A stretch of DNA of 64,000 bases from the NCBI RefSeq assembly GCF_013415115.1, contig NZ_JACCDD010000010.1, positions 49,703 to 113,702 on the forward strand, in the 5' to 3' direction. The notes under the pieces were generated by a model, which made no database searches, had not been told where the DNA came from, and saw only the letters and a program-made list of their open reading frames with translations. Shown here piece after piece: positions 46,591 through 56,600 of this stretch (the stretch's first letter is position 1; every line of letters begins with the position of its first letter). This DNA comes from Vreelandella zhaodongensis. GTDB taxonomy: Bacteria > Pseudomonadota > Gammaproteobacteria > Pseudomonadales > Halomonadaceae. The translations under genes and the position numbers were made by a program.

Positions 46591-47474
46591 ACCAAGATCG
46601 TCAAGCCGTTTTGTATGGTCTCGGGGCGGTAGCGCTATGGTCGACGGTTGCCACCGCTTTTAAAGTCGCCCTTACGTGGATGAGCCCGCTTGAGCTGATG
46701 TGGCTCGCTGCCCTGGTGTCTTGGGTATTCATGTTTGTACTGGTGGTGAAGCAGGGGCATTTAACAGCAGCCCTTCGCCATGGCTGGCGTACTGCGGCCT
46801 GGGCTGGGCTGATGAATCCTGTTGCCTATTATTTGGTGCTGTTTGCCGCTTACGACAGGCTACCAGGGCAGGAGGCGATGGCGCTGAACTATACTTGGGC
46901 GCTGGCAATGGCGCTGCTGGCCGTGCCGATTCTAGGGCAGCGGCTCACCCGTATAGATATTATTGCGGGGCTTATTGCCTATGCAGGTGTTTGGGTAATA
47001 GCAACGCGCGGCAATGTCTTCAATGTCGATTTTGCAGACCCGTTGGGCGTTGTGTTTGCGCTTTTATCGACGCTTTTATGGGCGCTTTATTGGCTGCTTA
47101 ATGCGCGAGATGAGCGGGCCCCCTTAATCGCGCAATGGCAGAACTTCAGTGTTGGCCTGCCTGTTTTAACCGCGTTATTGATCTTTGGGCCAGGATTTAA
47201 CTGGCACGGTTGGCCAGCTTTGGGGGCGGGTGTCTACGTCGGTCTTTTCGAAATGGGAGTGGCGTTTGTGCTCTGGCAGCTGGCGGTTCGTAAGGTTTCT
47301 CGTACTGCCAAGGTGTCTAATTTGATTTTTTTATCCCCGCCAATTTCCCTGTTACTTCTTTATATCGTGGTTGGTGAGCCGTTATTGGCATCCACGTTTG
47401 TCGGGTTGATCCTGATTTTGTTAGGGCTAGCGCTGCAGCAGCTGCAATCAAAAACCAAGCAAGAAGCTTATTAG
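46587..47474 (+). CDS. DMT-superfamily (EamA) transporter
   Basis: A 295-residue membrane protein with ten hydrophobic segments in two EamA repeats (WSTVATAFKVAL early; AKVSNLIFLSPPISLLLLYIVVGEPLL late). Such proteins export amino acids or metabolites; the substrate is unknown. Coupled to the SelW-like gene. Confidence 0.9.
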   Translation: MNQDRQAVLYGLGAVALWSTVATAFKVALTWMSPLELMWLAALVSWVFMFVLVVKQGHLTAALRHGWRTAAWAGLMNPVAYYLVLFAAYDRLPGQEAMALNYTWALAMALLAVPILGQRLTRIDIIAGLIAYAGVWVIATRGNVFNVDFADPLGVVFALLSTLLWALYWLLNARDERAPLIAQWQNFSVGLPVLTALLIFGPGFNWHGWPALGAGVYVGLFEMGVAFVLWQLAVRKVSRTAKVSNLIFLSPPISLLLLYIVVGEPLLASTFVGLILILLGLALQQLQSKTKQEAY

Positions 47475-47596
47475 TAATGTTTTTTTAGGATTTGTATTGT
47501 AAAATTTTGTGACTTTTGGCTTCATAGCATCGGCTTTATGGCTAATGCTATTAAATTAAGCTAGGTAAATGCGCTAATTCGTATCACTGAGTCGCA

Positions 47597-47623
47597 TCAA
47601 TACTTATTAGTATGAAGTATTGA
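47597..47623. promoter_or_regulatory. Perfect 9-bp inverted repeat upstream of the TolC-like gene
   Basis: TCAATACTT (47597-47605) and AAGTATTGA (47615-47623), 9-base spacer, 93 bases before the start codon. It has the size and symmetry of a dimeric regulator site. The remaining 240 bp between the EamA gene and this gene hold no gene. Confidence 0.6.
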
Positions 47624-47715
47624 CTAGAGGGCGGAGCAAGAGCATTGAGGGTGCCCCAGGGTTGGTGGCGTTTAGCAGCTATTTCTTCAGCAGCGTGAAC
47701 ATTCATTAGGGATTT

Positions 47716-49188
47716 ATGGCGATGAAAGACGGTATTAAAACGACACTACAAACTTTGTTTTTACAGCGTGCTATTCGACCACTCACGGTCACTACTCTGG
47801 CTTGTCTCCCTCTAACTGCTCTTGCTCAGTCGCTACCAGCCAGCCTTTACGCCCCTGGAAGTACGGATCTGTCTAGCACGATTCAGCAAGCCATTATTAC
47901 CAACCCTCAGGTGAATGCTTCCTGGGCAAATTTTAGTGCGTCAGGAAGTGATGTTCGCGTTGCCCAGGGGGGCTATTTACCCTCTATAGATGTCAGTGCT
48001 GGGGTGGGGCGGCAAGATCAGCAAAACGACGGACGCGGCAGTTATAGCAGTGACTTCGCTGAGCTAACATTATCGCAGATGGTGTTCGATGGTTTTGCAA
48101 CACGCAGCGAGGTTGAGCGTTTAGACCGTGCTCGTTTGGTTGCTTATTTTGAACTCTTAGGCGCCAGTGAAGACGTTGCCCTTGAGGCATTCCGTGCTTA
48201 CCTAGACGTGATGCGCTTCCGAGAGTTAGTAGGTTTGGCGCAGGATAATTACCGTGAACACCAGCGCGTGTTTAATCAAATTGAAGAGCGGGTGCGTTCT
48301 GGCGCTGGTCGTGGTGTGGATCTCGAGCAAATCAGTGGCCGTCTAGCGTTAGCTGAATCAAATTTGATGTCCGAAGCCTCGAACCTCCACGATGTTACTG
48401 CTCGTTTTCAGCGGATAGTTGGTACGCTGCCAGCGCAGAACATGGCGCCGTCGCCTTCATTTGGTAGTGAAATACCCGCAGATGTTAGCCAAGCAGTAGA
48501 ACTGGCGTTTCAAGGTAACCCCGAGTTTCATGCAGCGATTGAAAATATTGCCGTGCAGCGCGCAGAGAGAGAGGGGGCTCGGGCTGCCTTTATGCCTCGT
48601 TTAGATATTCAGGGGCGCACAGGTACTAACAACCAAGACGACTCCATCACAGGTCGTAGTGATGAACACAGTATTCAGCTCGTTGCGAGTATGAACTTGT
48701 ACCGGGGTGGTTCCGACTATGCATCATTTAATGCAGCAACTACACGAATTGAGCAGGCAGAAAATCAGCGCGAAACGGCCTGTACTAATGTTAGGCAGAC
48801 GACGCAAATTGCCTACAATGATTCGCAACGGATAGGTGAGCAACTACGCTATCTCAATGAGCACCGCCAGTCGATTGATCGTGTTCGCGGCGCTTATAAA
48901 CAGCAGTTTGATATTGGGCAACGAACGCTACTCGATGTTCTGGATAGTGAGAATGAATACTTTGAAGCCAGTCGTGCCTACGCCAGTGCTCAATTTGACT
49001 TAACTCTCGCACAGGCGCGCACGCTTGCGGCGATGGGCCAACTAATGCAAACCCTGCAAGTTACTCGTGATGATATTCCTAGTCTTGACGAGCTAGGTTA
49101 CGAGCATCTCGGCTCTCGTGCTCAAATGGCCTGCGCAATCGATGGCCCACGTGGTTTTACGCTAGAGGACTTCACTCGGGGCATTTAA
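47716..49188 (+). CDS. TolC-family outer membrane channel of a type I secretion system (LapE-like)
   Basis: A 490-residue precursor with a signal peptide ending near ALAQS at about residue 39. The two outer-membrane efflux repeats are visible: LSSTIQQAIITNPQV and LAESNLMSEASNLHDVTARFQ first, then AVELAFQGNPEFHAA and YKQQFDIGQRTLLDVLDSENEYF, the last being a strong TolC/AggA signature. Next to ABC and HlyD genes and a giant adhesin, it should be the exit channel for that adhesin. A hairpin lies between it and the ABC gene. Confidence 0.93.
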   Translation: MAMKDGIKTTLQTLFLQRAIRPLTVTTLACLPLTALAQSLPASLYAPGSTDLSSTIQQAIITNPQVNASWANFSASGSDVRVAQGGYLPSIDVSAGVGRQDQQNDGRGSYSSDFAELTLSQMVFDGFATRSEVERLDRARLVAYFELLGASEDVALEAFRAYLDVMRFRELVGLAQDNYREHQRVFNQIEERVRSGAGRGVDLEQISGRLALAESNLMSEASNLHDVTARFQRIVGTLPAQNMAPSPSFGSEIPADVSQAVELAFQGNPEFHAAIENIAVQRAEREGARAAFMPRLDIQGRTGTNNQDDSITGRSDEHSIQLVASMNLYRGGSDYASFNAATTRIEQAENQRETACTNVRQTTQIAYNDSQRIGEQLRYLNEHRQSIDRVRGAYKQQFDIGQRTLLDVLDSENEYFEASRAYASAQFDLTLAQARTLAAMGQLMQTLQVTRDDIPSLDELGYEHLGSRAQMACAIDGPRGFTLEDFTRGI

Positions 49189-49274
49189 AAGCTGCCTAGT
49201 GATCACGGTAGTTGGCTGTTTGTTGGGTAAAAGCCTGTGAATCTGTGGTTAAAAGATTTTACTTCTAGCCAACA

Positions 49275-49297
49275 GCACCCAGTCAATGGCTGGGTGC
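49275..49297 (+). terminator. Hairpin between the TolC-like and ABC exporter genes
   Basis: GCACCCAG, a 7-base loop, CTGGGTGC, perfect 8-bp arms 87 bases after the channel gene stop. A weak T content follows. It may reduce read-through or protect the upstream mRNA end. Confidence 0.5.
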
Positions 49298-49326
49298 GCA
49301 TAATTCATTAGGATAATGAGGTCTCA

Positions 49327-51504
49327 GTGACGCAACGTAATCTGGAAACATCTCAGGCTGATCGCAAAAGCGAGCAGGAAGGACACGATGAGTTACTGGA
49401 GTGTTTAAAGACAGTTGCTTCATATTATCAGCATGAAGTGTCATCAGAGGCCTTAAAAGCGGGCCTGCCCTTAGAGCAAGGAAAGTTAATTCCTTCCGTC
49501 TTTGGGCGGGCAGCCTCGCGAGCTGGGCTTACTTCGCATATTGTGAAAAGTAAGCTTTCGGGGCTAAATCCTGCCCTATTTCCTGCCATTTTATTGCTGG
49601 AGCCGGGGCGTGCTTGTGTACTGCTAGGGGTGGATCTCAAGCAGCAAAAAGCAAAAGTGATTTTTCCTGAGCTATCAGAGGCTGATACGGAAATATCACT
49701 AGAGGAGCTTCATGCTGGTTACAGTGGCGAAGCCATCTACGTAAGGCCAAAATTTAGAGTTGATAGTGCCTCAGAGCCCAGTGTTAAAAAACGCCGCGAT
49801 CAACACTGGTTCTGGGGGGTTATCCGTGAAAATCGACGTCTCTACCGAGACATCGTATTAGGGTCTGTCGCCATCAATATGTTTGCACTGGCGATGCCTC
49901 TGTTTGTGCTTAATGTTTATGATCGAGTGGTGCCAAACCAAGCGACAGAGACGCTTTGGGTATTGGCAATCGGTATTTTCATAGTGCTGTGTTTCGATCT
50001 GGCGCTACGGCTAATGCGCAGTAGCTTTGTGGATTTGGCCGCCAGTCGTGCTGATGTGAAGCTTTCTTCTTCTATCATGGCCAAAGCATTAGGTTTACGC
50101 CTAGAAGAACGGCCCGCATCGACAGGTTCGTTTACGGCTACGCTCCAATCATTTGAGTCGGTCAGAGCATTTATTGGTTCTGCAACAATACTAGGTATTG
50201 TTGACCTTCCTTTCGTACTGCTTTTCGCCGCCATTATTGCGCTGATTAACCCTTGGCTAGTGCTGCCGGTACTAGCAGGGATCGTGTTCGTTTTGTTGTA
50301 CGCATTGGCGGCGCAAGGAAAGCTGCATGAGCTTTCTCAAACGACATGGGAAGTGGGTGCGCAACGAAACTCGTTATTAGTGGAATCTATCTCTCAGCTA
50401 GAAAACGTGAAGGCACTGCGTGCTGAGAGTCGTATTCAGCGCCACTGGGAGAAGGCAACTGCTTTTCTCTCCCGAACCGGGGCTCAGCTAAAAATGGTGA
50501 GCACATCGGTTTCTAGTGTTGCTCAGTGGGCGCAACACAGCGTTGCGGTGTGCGTCATTATTGTGGGTGTGTATCAAATTATTGAAGGTAACCTGACCCA
50601 GGGCGGGTTAATTGCGGCTTATATGTTGTCATCCAGAGCAATGGCGCCGATTAGCCAAGCGGCTGCCTTGCTGGCGCAGTATCACCAGTCTTCCACGGCG
50701 CTGGAGTCTTTAGATGGCGTCATGAGCAAAAGGGTAGAGCGTCACGAGGGGAAAGCGTATGTCGAAAAGCCAAGCTTTACAGGCAGCATTCGTTTAGAAA
50801 AAGTAACGTTGTGCTACCCAAATGAAGAAAGAGAGGCACTGCGTGATGTCTCTGTTTCCATTAAAGCCGGTGAAAAGATTGCACTGTTAGGCCGTGTTGG
50901 TTGCGGAAAGTCATCATTAAATAAGCTAGTGCTTGGGTTTTATCAGCCTACTTCAGGTGCTGTATTAGTCGATGGTGTTGATATCCGGCAGTTGGATCCT
51001 CTTCAGTTGCGTCGACATATCGGCTATGTCCCTCAGGATGTCAGCCTTTTTGCGGGTTCGCTAAGAGACAATATTGTTGCCGGTGGTGGTAGTGATCGCG
51101 TTGATGACGAGGCGTTACTCAGAGCTATTGAAATAGCGGGGCTAGAGTCGTTGGTCAACAGCCACCCAAAAGGAGTTGACCTCCAAGTGGGGGAGCGCGG
51201 TCAGGCGCTCTCTGGTGGTCAAAAACAAGCCGTTGCGATTGCTCGGGCCGTGGTACAAGACCCACCTATTCTGCTGTTAGATGAGCCAACCAGCTCAATG
51301 GATAACGCCAGTGAGGAAGCCTTCAAAGCTAATCTCACGAACGTCGCTCCTGGGAAAACCATTCTCGTTGTCACTCACCGTACGTCGCTGCTTTCCCTCG
51401 TGGACCGCATTATCGTGATGGATGCAGGGAAAGTGGTGGCCGATGGTCCGCGGGATACTGTGGTCGAAGCGTTGCGTAAAGGCCAGATCGGGAGGGCGTC
51501 ATAA
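49327..51504 (+). CDS. Type I secretion ABC exporter with C39-like domain (LapB-like)
   Basis: A 725-residue membrane protein. Residues about 20-130 form a C39-like domain without the catalytic Cys, as in exporters that bind rather than cleave their cargo. About 165-430 is the six-helix ABC transmembrane domain (VLNVYDRVVPNQATETLWVLAIG). The ATPase has G-R-V-G-C-G-K-S-S, LSGGQKQAVAIARA and ILLLDEPTSSMD. The start is GTG 49327 with GATAATGAGG upstream. Overlaps the HlyD gene by one base. Expected cargo: the adhesin at 59838. Confidence 0.94.
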   Translation: MTQRNLETSQADRKSEQEGHDELLECLKTVASYYQHEVSSEALKAGLPLEQGKLIPSVFGRAASRAGLTSHIVKSKLSGLNPALFPAILLLEPGRACVLLGVDLKQQKAKVIFPELSEADTEISLEELHAGYSGEAIYVRPKFRVDSASEPSVKKRRDQHWFWGVIRENRRLYRDIVLGSVAINMFALAMPLFVLNVYDRVVPNQATETLWVLAIGIFIVLCFDLALRLMRSSFVDLAASRADVKLSSSIMAKALGLRLEERPASTGSFTATLQSFESVRAFIGSATILGIVDLPFVLLFAAIIALINPWLVLPVLAGIVFVLLYALAAQGKLHELSQTTWEVGAQRNSLLVESISQLENVKALRAESRIQRHWEKATAFLSRTGAQLKMVSTSVSSVAQWAQHSVAVCVIIVGVYQIIEGNLTQGGLIAAYMLSSRAMAPISQAAALLAQYHQSSTALESLDGVMSKRVERHEGKAYVEKPSFTGSIRLEKVTLCYPNEEREALRDVSVSIKAGEKIALLGRVGCGKSSLNKLVLGFYQPTSGAVLVDGVDIRQLDPLQLRRHIGYVPQDVSLFAGSLRDNIVAGGGSDRVDDEALLRAIEIAGLESLVNSHPKGVDLQVGERGQALSGGQKQAVAIARAVVQDPPILLLDEPTSSMDNASEEAFKANLTNVAPGKTILVVTHRTSLLSLVDRIIVMDAGKVVADGPRDTVVEALRKGQIGRAS

Positions 51505-52934
51505 TGGCAAAGAAAAACGCGCCTACCACCGAGCAGAAAGGTTTTGAAGCGATTGGTCGGTTCTCAGAAAAAGGCCAAAAGCCGTTTCGGCCATTTATGG
51601 ACCGACTTTTTGCCCGCCGCGTAACGTCTGCCCACCTTAGTCGTGATTGGGCGAGTGATACAGACTGGGCGCGTATGCAGCAAGAGCCGATGCGCGCTCG
51701 GTTATTTCTTTACACGGTCTTGGTGACCATTGTGGCGCTTCTAGTGTGGGCATCTGTTGCGGCTATCGATGAAGTAACGCGTGGGACGGGGCGTGTCATT
51801 CCCGCTAGTCAATTACAGCGTATACAGTCGTTTGATGGTGGTGTTGTTGAGCAAATCATGATCAGGGAAGGGCAGGTTGTGAGTGCGGGTGAGGTGCTGA
51901 TGCAAATTGACCCGACACGCTTTGTCTCTGATTTCCGAGAAAATCGCGCCCAGCGTTTTGCTTTAGAAGCGCGTGCTGAAAGGCTGCGGGCATTAGCGAC
52001 CAACAGTGCCTTTGAACCCTCAGAAGAGCTGCGCCAGGAAGTGCCTAGTATTGTGATGCAAGAGCGCGAGGTTTATGAAAGTCGTCGTGAGGAGCTTCGT
52101 GAGCAAGAAAATGTGCTTAATGACCGCATACGGCAGCGCCAAGAAGAGCTAAGGGAAGCTCAGGCTCGCCGAGATACCGCTCAGCGCGAAGCAAATATGG
52201 CCAGCCAAGAGCTGAATTTGACTAGGCCACTCCTGGCCTCAGGCGCCGTATCGGAAGTCGAAGTTTTGCGATTACAGCGAGAAGTGTCTCGCGCCACAGG
52301 CGAGCGAAGTCAAGCGGACGCAGCGGTTTCTCGATTGCAGGCTGCGGTTGAAGAAGCAGAAACACAGCTGCGTGAGCTGGGGGCTGAGAGACGCAGTGAG
52401 TGGCGAAACGATCTCGCACAGGTCAGTGGCGACCTTAATGCTCTTCAACAGTCAGGCACGGGTCTCCAAGACAGGGTGCGTCTAACTGAAATCCGCTCCC
52501 CAGTCGATGGAGTGATTCAGCGTATTCACATCAATACGATTGGCGGTGTTGCGCAACCTGGGCAGGAAGTTGTCGAAATTATTCCCAGTGATGACCAACT
52601 ATTAGTAGAAGCGCGTATAGCGCCACAAGACATCGCTTTCTTACACCCCGGACAACCTGCCACCATCAAGCTTACCGCCTACGACTATGCCATCTATGGT
52701 GGTTTGCAGGCGGAACTTGACCACATAAGCGCAGACACAATTACCGATGATGATGGTAATACGTTCTATTTGGTGCGTGTGCGCAGTCTTGAAGATGAAA
52801 ATATTGCTGAGCGGCTCCAGGTTATTCCTGGGATGACCGCGCAGGTGGATATTGTGACAGGCAAGCGAACGGTAATGCAGTTCCTTCTTAAACCTGTTTT
52901 AAGGGCGTGGCGAGATTCCATGGGGGAACGCTAA
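51504..52934 (+). CDS. HlyD-family membrane fusion protein (LapC-like)
   Basis: A 476-residue adaptor linking the ABC exporter with the TolC-like channel. It has a cytoplasmic start of about 70 residues, one transmembrane helix (LFLYTVLVTIVALLVWASVAAI in pieces), a lipoyl/barrel region (VIPASQLQRIQSFDGGVVEQI), a long coiled coil rich in Glu/Arg/Gln (about 150-310), and the C-terminal IRSPVDGVIQRIHINTIGGV barrel. Length and layout fit type I secretion adaptors. The next gene starts within its stop codon. Confidence 0.94.
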   Translation: MAKKNAPTTEQKGFEAIGRFSEKGQKPFRPFMDRLFARRVTSAHLSRDWASDTDWARMQQEPMRARLFLYTVLVTIVALLVWASVAAIDEVTRGTGRVIPASQLQRIQSFDGGVVEQIMIREGQVVSAGEVLMQIDPTRFVSDFRENRAQRFALEARAERLRALATNSAFEPSEELRQEVPSIVMQEREVYESRREELREQENVLNDRIRQRQEELREAQARRDTAQREANMASQELNLTRPLLASGAVSEVEVLRLQREVSRATGERSQADAAVSRLQAAVEEAETQLRELGAERRSEWRNDLAQVSGDLNALQQSGTGLQDRVRLTEIRSPVDGVIQRIHINTIGGVAQPGQEVVEIIPSDDQLLVEARIAPQDIAFLHPGQPATIKLTAYDYAIYGGLQAELDHISADTITDDDGNTFYLVRVRSLEDENIAERLQVIPGMTAQVDIVTGKRTVMQFLLKPVLRAWRDSMGER

Positions 52935-53569
52935 TGAAACATTGGTTTGTAACAACGGATGGTAGTCTGAAGGCGCGCTGGGAAAGTGCTTTTCCTGCAA
53001 GTGTAGCCACCACGCCAGATAGCGTATTAGGTAAGGCGGAGCCAGGGGATGTGGTTTGGCTAACGACCATGGTTGAAAACTGGAAGGAGTTGGTTCCAGC
53101 GGCAACCGCAAGAAATGCAATTGTGGTGATGCTCAGCTATGCGCCTAATGATCGCGAGGCGCTAAGGGCGCTTGACCTTGGTGCGCGTGGCTACGTACAC
53201 ACCCTGGCAGCGCCGGATGTACTTAACCAAGTGGCGCTTGTAGTAACCAATCAAGGAGTTTGGGTGGGCCAAGAGCTGCTTGCAAAAGTGATGGGTGGAA
53301 CATTTAAGGCGTTGCAAAACCGCCAGGACGATGAAGGACACCAGCACAGTGAGTATTTGCACTTGCTCACGGAACGCGAACGAGGTGTGGCGCTGGCCGT
53401 TGCTCGCGGTGCAACAAACAAGGAAGTCGCTCGCCAGTTAGATATCACAGAGCGCACGGTAAAAGCCCATCTAAGTGCCATATTTAAGAAGCTATCCGTT
53501 CGTGATCGCCTACAGCTAATCCTGAAGCTAGCGCCGGTTGCTGGGCGCACTTCAGAACGTATTCACTAA
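52934..53569 (+). CDS. LuxR-type regulator with degenerate receiver
   Basis: A 211-residue protein. The C-terminal helix-turn-helix is complete: LTERERGVALAVARGATNKEVARQLDITERTVKAHLSAIFKKL in pieces. The N-terminal 110 residues keep receiver-like features (VVMLSYAPNDREALRALDLGARGYV), but the strand that should carry the phospho-accepting Asp reads DVVWLTTM. It therefore probably works without phosphorylation, like FixJ-type orphans such as VpsT-like or CsgD regulators. The start overlaps the HlyD stop (TAATG), so it is coexpressed with the secretion system and probably regulates it or the adhesin. Confidence 0.88.
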   Translation: MKHWFVTTDGSLKARWESAFPASVATTPDSVLGKAEPGDVVWLTTMVENWKELVPAATARNAIVVMLSYAPNDREALRALDLGARGYVHTLAAPDVLNQVALVVTNQGVWVGQELLAKVMGGTFKALQNRQDDEGHQHSEYLHLLTERERGVALAVARGATNKEVARQLDITERTVKAHLSAIFKKLSVRDRLQLILKLAPVAGRTSERIH

Positions 53570-53610
53570 ATTTCGGGCTCTTACCTTAGCCCTTATTTTT
53601 GAGCAATTGA

Positions 53611-56600
53611 ATGCCCGACCATAAAAGCTCCTCACTGCCTTGCCCACTTCCACAAAGTGAGCAGGGCGCTGGAAAAGCCACGCAGTCTGCCCGAGCGGTT
53701 GATCTTACGCATGCGTTGGATGGCATCGGCGAAACGGTGATGCCTATGTGGTTGAATAGGCATGCGCAGCTTGCGGAGTTTGCGCAAGTAATGCTGATGT
53801 CGGCAAGCGATGGCTATGAGCGCGCGCAAGTCACTTCTGTGCAGCTTGATGTGGGCAACTTGCAGGCAGGTAACTGGGCAGCGTTACTCCCCATACTGAA
53901 GCAGGCACTAGAACAGCTGGAGCGAAAGTTTCTTCATCCTCTGGTGTGGTGTCGGTTGGAGTGGCCTTTTGCGGTGCGCGAGTGGCATTGGCTGGCGCTA
54001 AAGCAAGAAATTAAACGCTATAAGCGCAACTATTTTCGCAGCGGCATAGCGTTTGTGGGCAAGAGGTTTCCTCGGCTCTTGCTGACAGAGATGGAGCTTA
54101 ATGCTAATGCCTGTTTATACGCAGGGAATCAGGTTGCACATGCCGACGTCAATCAAGCTCATCTAGAGCGTTATATAAAAGCGCGTCATGGCTCAAGCCA
54201 GATGCCAGACTTTGCCGATAATATGCCAGCTTGGAGCTTTTCCACTACTGGCGTGTTTGTGGATGTAAGCGGTGAAAAAGCCAATGTGCATGCTCTGGAT
54301 ACTCAGCCGAGGCGTTGGGGGAGGCGAGCGACTCCCCCACTGACTGCGGTATCCACTGGAGAGCTGATTGCTCGCTCCACCCGCTTTTTGGGCAAGCAGG
54401 TGAGCCAAGATGGTCGTTATGTGTATGGCTATTTTCCCTGTTTTGACCGCCGTATTAATACCTATAACTCGTTACGCCATGCCAGCAGTACCTATGCCTT
54501 GTTGGAAGGCTATGAGGCTTGTGCGGAGCAAGCGCTTTTAAGTCACGAGGAGCTTGACGTATTACGCCAGCAGATTGCCAGTGCGCTTTCGGGTTTATGT
54601 TCCCAGTTCGTTATTCATCGCCAAGGCGCGGCCTATGTGGTGGATGTAGGCGACATTATCAAGCTGGGAGCCAATGCGGTCGCCATTCTTGCATTGGTGA
54701 AGTATCACCAGGTCACGGGAGATGATCGTTATGCTGAGCTGGCGGATGCGTTGGCGCTAGGGATTTCAAGAATGCAGGAGACTGATGGTAGCTTTGTGCA
54801 CGTGCTCAATGCTGCGGATTTATCGGTTAAGGAAAAGACGCGGATCATTTATTACGATGGCGAAGCCGCTTTTGCCCTAATGCGACTTTACGACCATACC
54901 CGCGATAGTCGCTGGCTTGCATGCGTGGTTAAAGCGTTTGACTACTTTATTGCTAGCGGACACGAAAATGCCCACGACCATTGGCTTGCGTATTGCTCAA
55001 ATGAGTTGGTGACGCACTGCCCTGAGCGCAAATATTTTGCGTTTGCGGTACGTAATATCGCGGGCTATGTCGATTTTATTCGCGAGCGGATCACCACCTT
55101 TCCAACGCTGCTTGAGCTGTCGATGGCGTTTCACAAGACACTCCTCAAGTTGGAGAAACGCCCAGATTTAGCCGATGTGCTGAATGGTTTTGATACCAAT
55201 GCGTTTTACCGTGCCCTGCATGCCAGAGCGAACTATCTTCTGAATGGTTTTTTCTGGCCGGAAGTAGCAATGTACTTTAAGGCACCCGCGACTATCGTGG
55301 ATGGTTTTTTTATTCGTCATCACAGTTTTCGCGTAAGGATTGACGATGTAGAGCACTATCTTTCGGGGTTGGTGGCGTATCAGCAGATGCTGCGTGAGGG
55401 AGGCTATGCCAGTGTTAAACCGCCGTTAGGGAATCGGCTTGATGCTAAGGCTATCGCCTCGGCAACTGAGGGGAGATGGACATCAGTGCCGTCTGATGAA
55501 TGGCAGGCGAGAGGACTATGCTGCTGGCCGAAGTCTTTTCAACCGGGGCAGGTGGTTGTCGCTCGTGGCAAGGAAATGGATAAAGGTTTCTTGCCATTCG
55601 CAGCGGTGAGGTCTCTAGTGAGCAAAGGTGCTTCCGCAGTGCTTTGCGATGATAGCGAGGCGTATCGTGATATCGGCGTGCCCGTGTTGCAAGTTCCCGA
55701 TGTGCGAGCAGCGACGCTGGCCATAGGGCGGTGGCAACGGCGTTGTTATGCTGGTCGCGTTGTCGGAATTACCGGTAGTGCAGGTAAAACAACGGCAGTG
55801 GCGATGCTAGCCCATGTGCTGAGCTATAGCGGTGCGGTAGGGCAAACGCAGGGCAGTGCCAACCTGCCGATTGGCATTGCCTGGAACATCGCTTCGATGC
55901 CGCAAGAGGCACGGTACTGGGTGGTTGAAATGGCCATCGGCTCCATGGCCCAGAATACGGAGCTTGCTCGCCCTGACATCGCCATTATTACTAATATCGC
56001 GGCATCGCATCTGGTGTATCACCGTTCGCTGGACGAAATTGCCCGTAAGAAAGCGCTTATTTTTCAGAGTATGCCACCCGACGGGGTCGCTATTCTCTAT
56101 CGCGATATGCCTCAGTATACTTATCTGGCTGAGCAGGCGAGGCGCTATCACCTACAGGTGGTCAGTTTCGGTGAACATCCTGACGCTGACATACGCATGC
56201 TGGAGTTTGCAGGGAATAGCGGGCGCATTATGTTTGATGGCGCTGTGTATGAACTTTGTATGAGTGCTGCTGGACGTCATATGCTGCTCAATGCCATGGC
56301 GGTATTAGCAGTGGCTAGGCACGAACACCTACCTTTAGAAACCATCATGGCCGGCTTGGCATCTTTCCAGGCGGTGGTGGGGAGAGGCGAGGTGAGGGGC
56401 TTGGATTGTTACGGGATGCCAATCACTCTTTACGATGAAACGTATAATGCCAATCCATTATCAATGCGTATGGCGCTGGAGGCCTTCTCCTCACTCCCCG
56501 TAGAGGCTGATAAAAAGCTGTTAATTATTGGTGATATGCTTGAGCTTGGATCAGCGGCAGAGGCTCTGCATCAGGAACTCGTGCCTATTCTTGCTACGCT

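Noticed and set aside
49327..51504. Bacteriocin exporter from the C39 domain of the ABC protein
   Set aside because: The C39-like domain has no catalytic Cys and the neighbours are HlyD, TolC and a giant adhesin, so a LapB-type adhesin exporter fits better.
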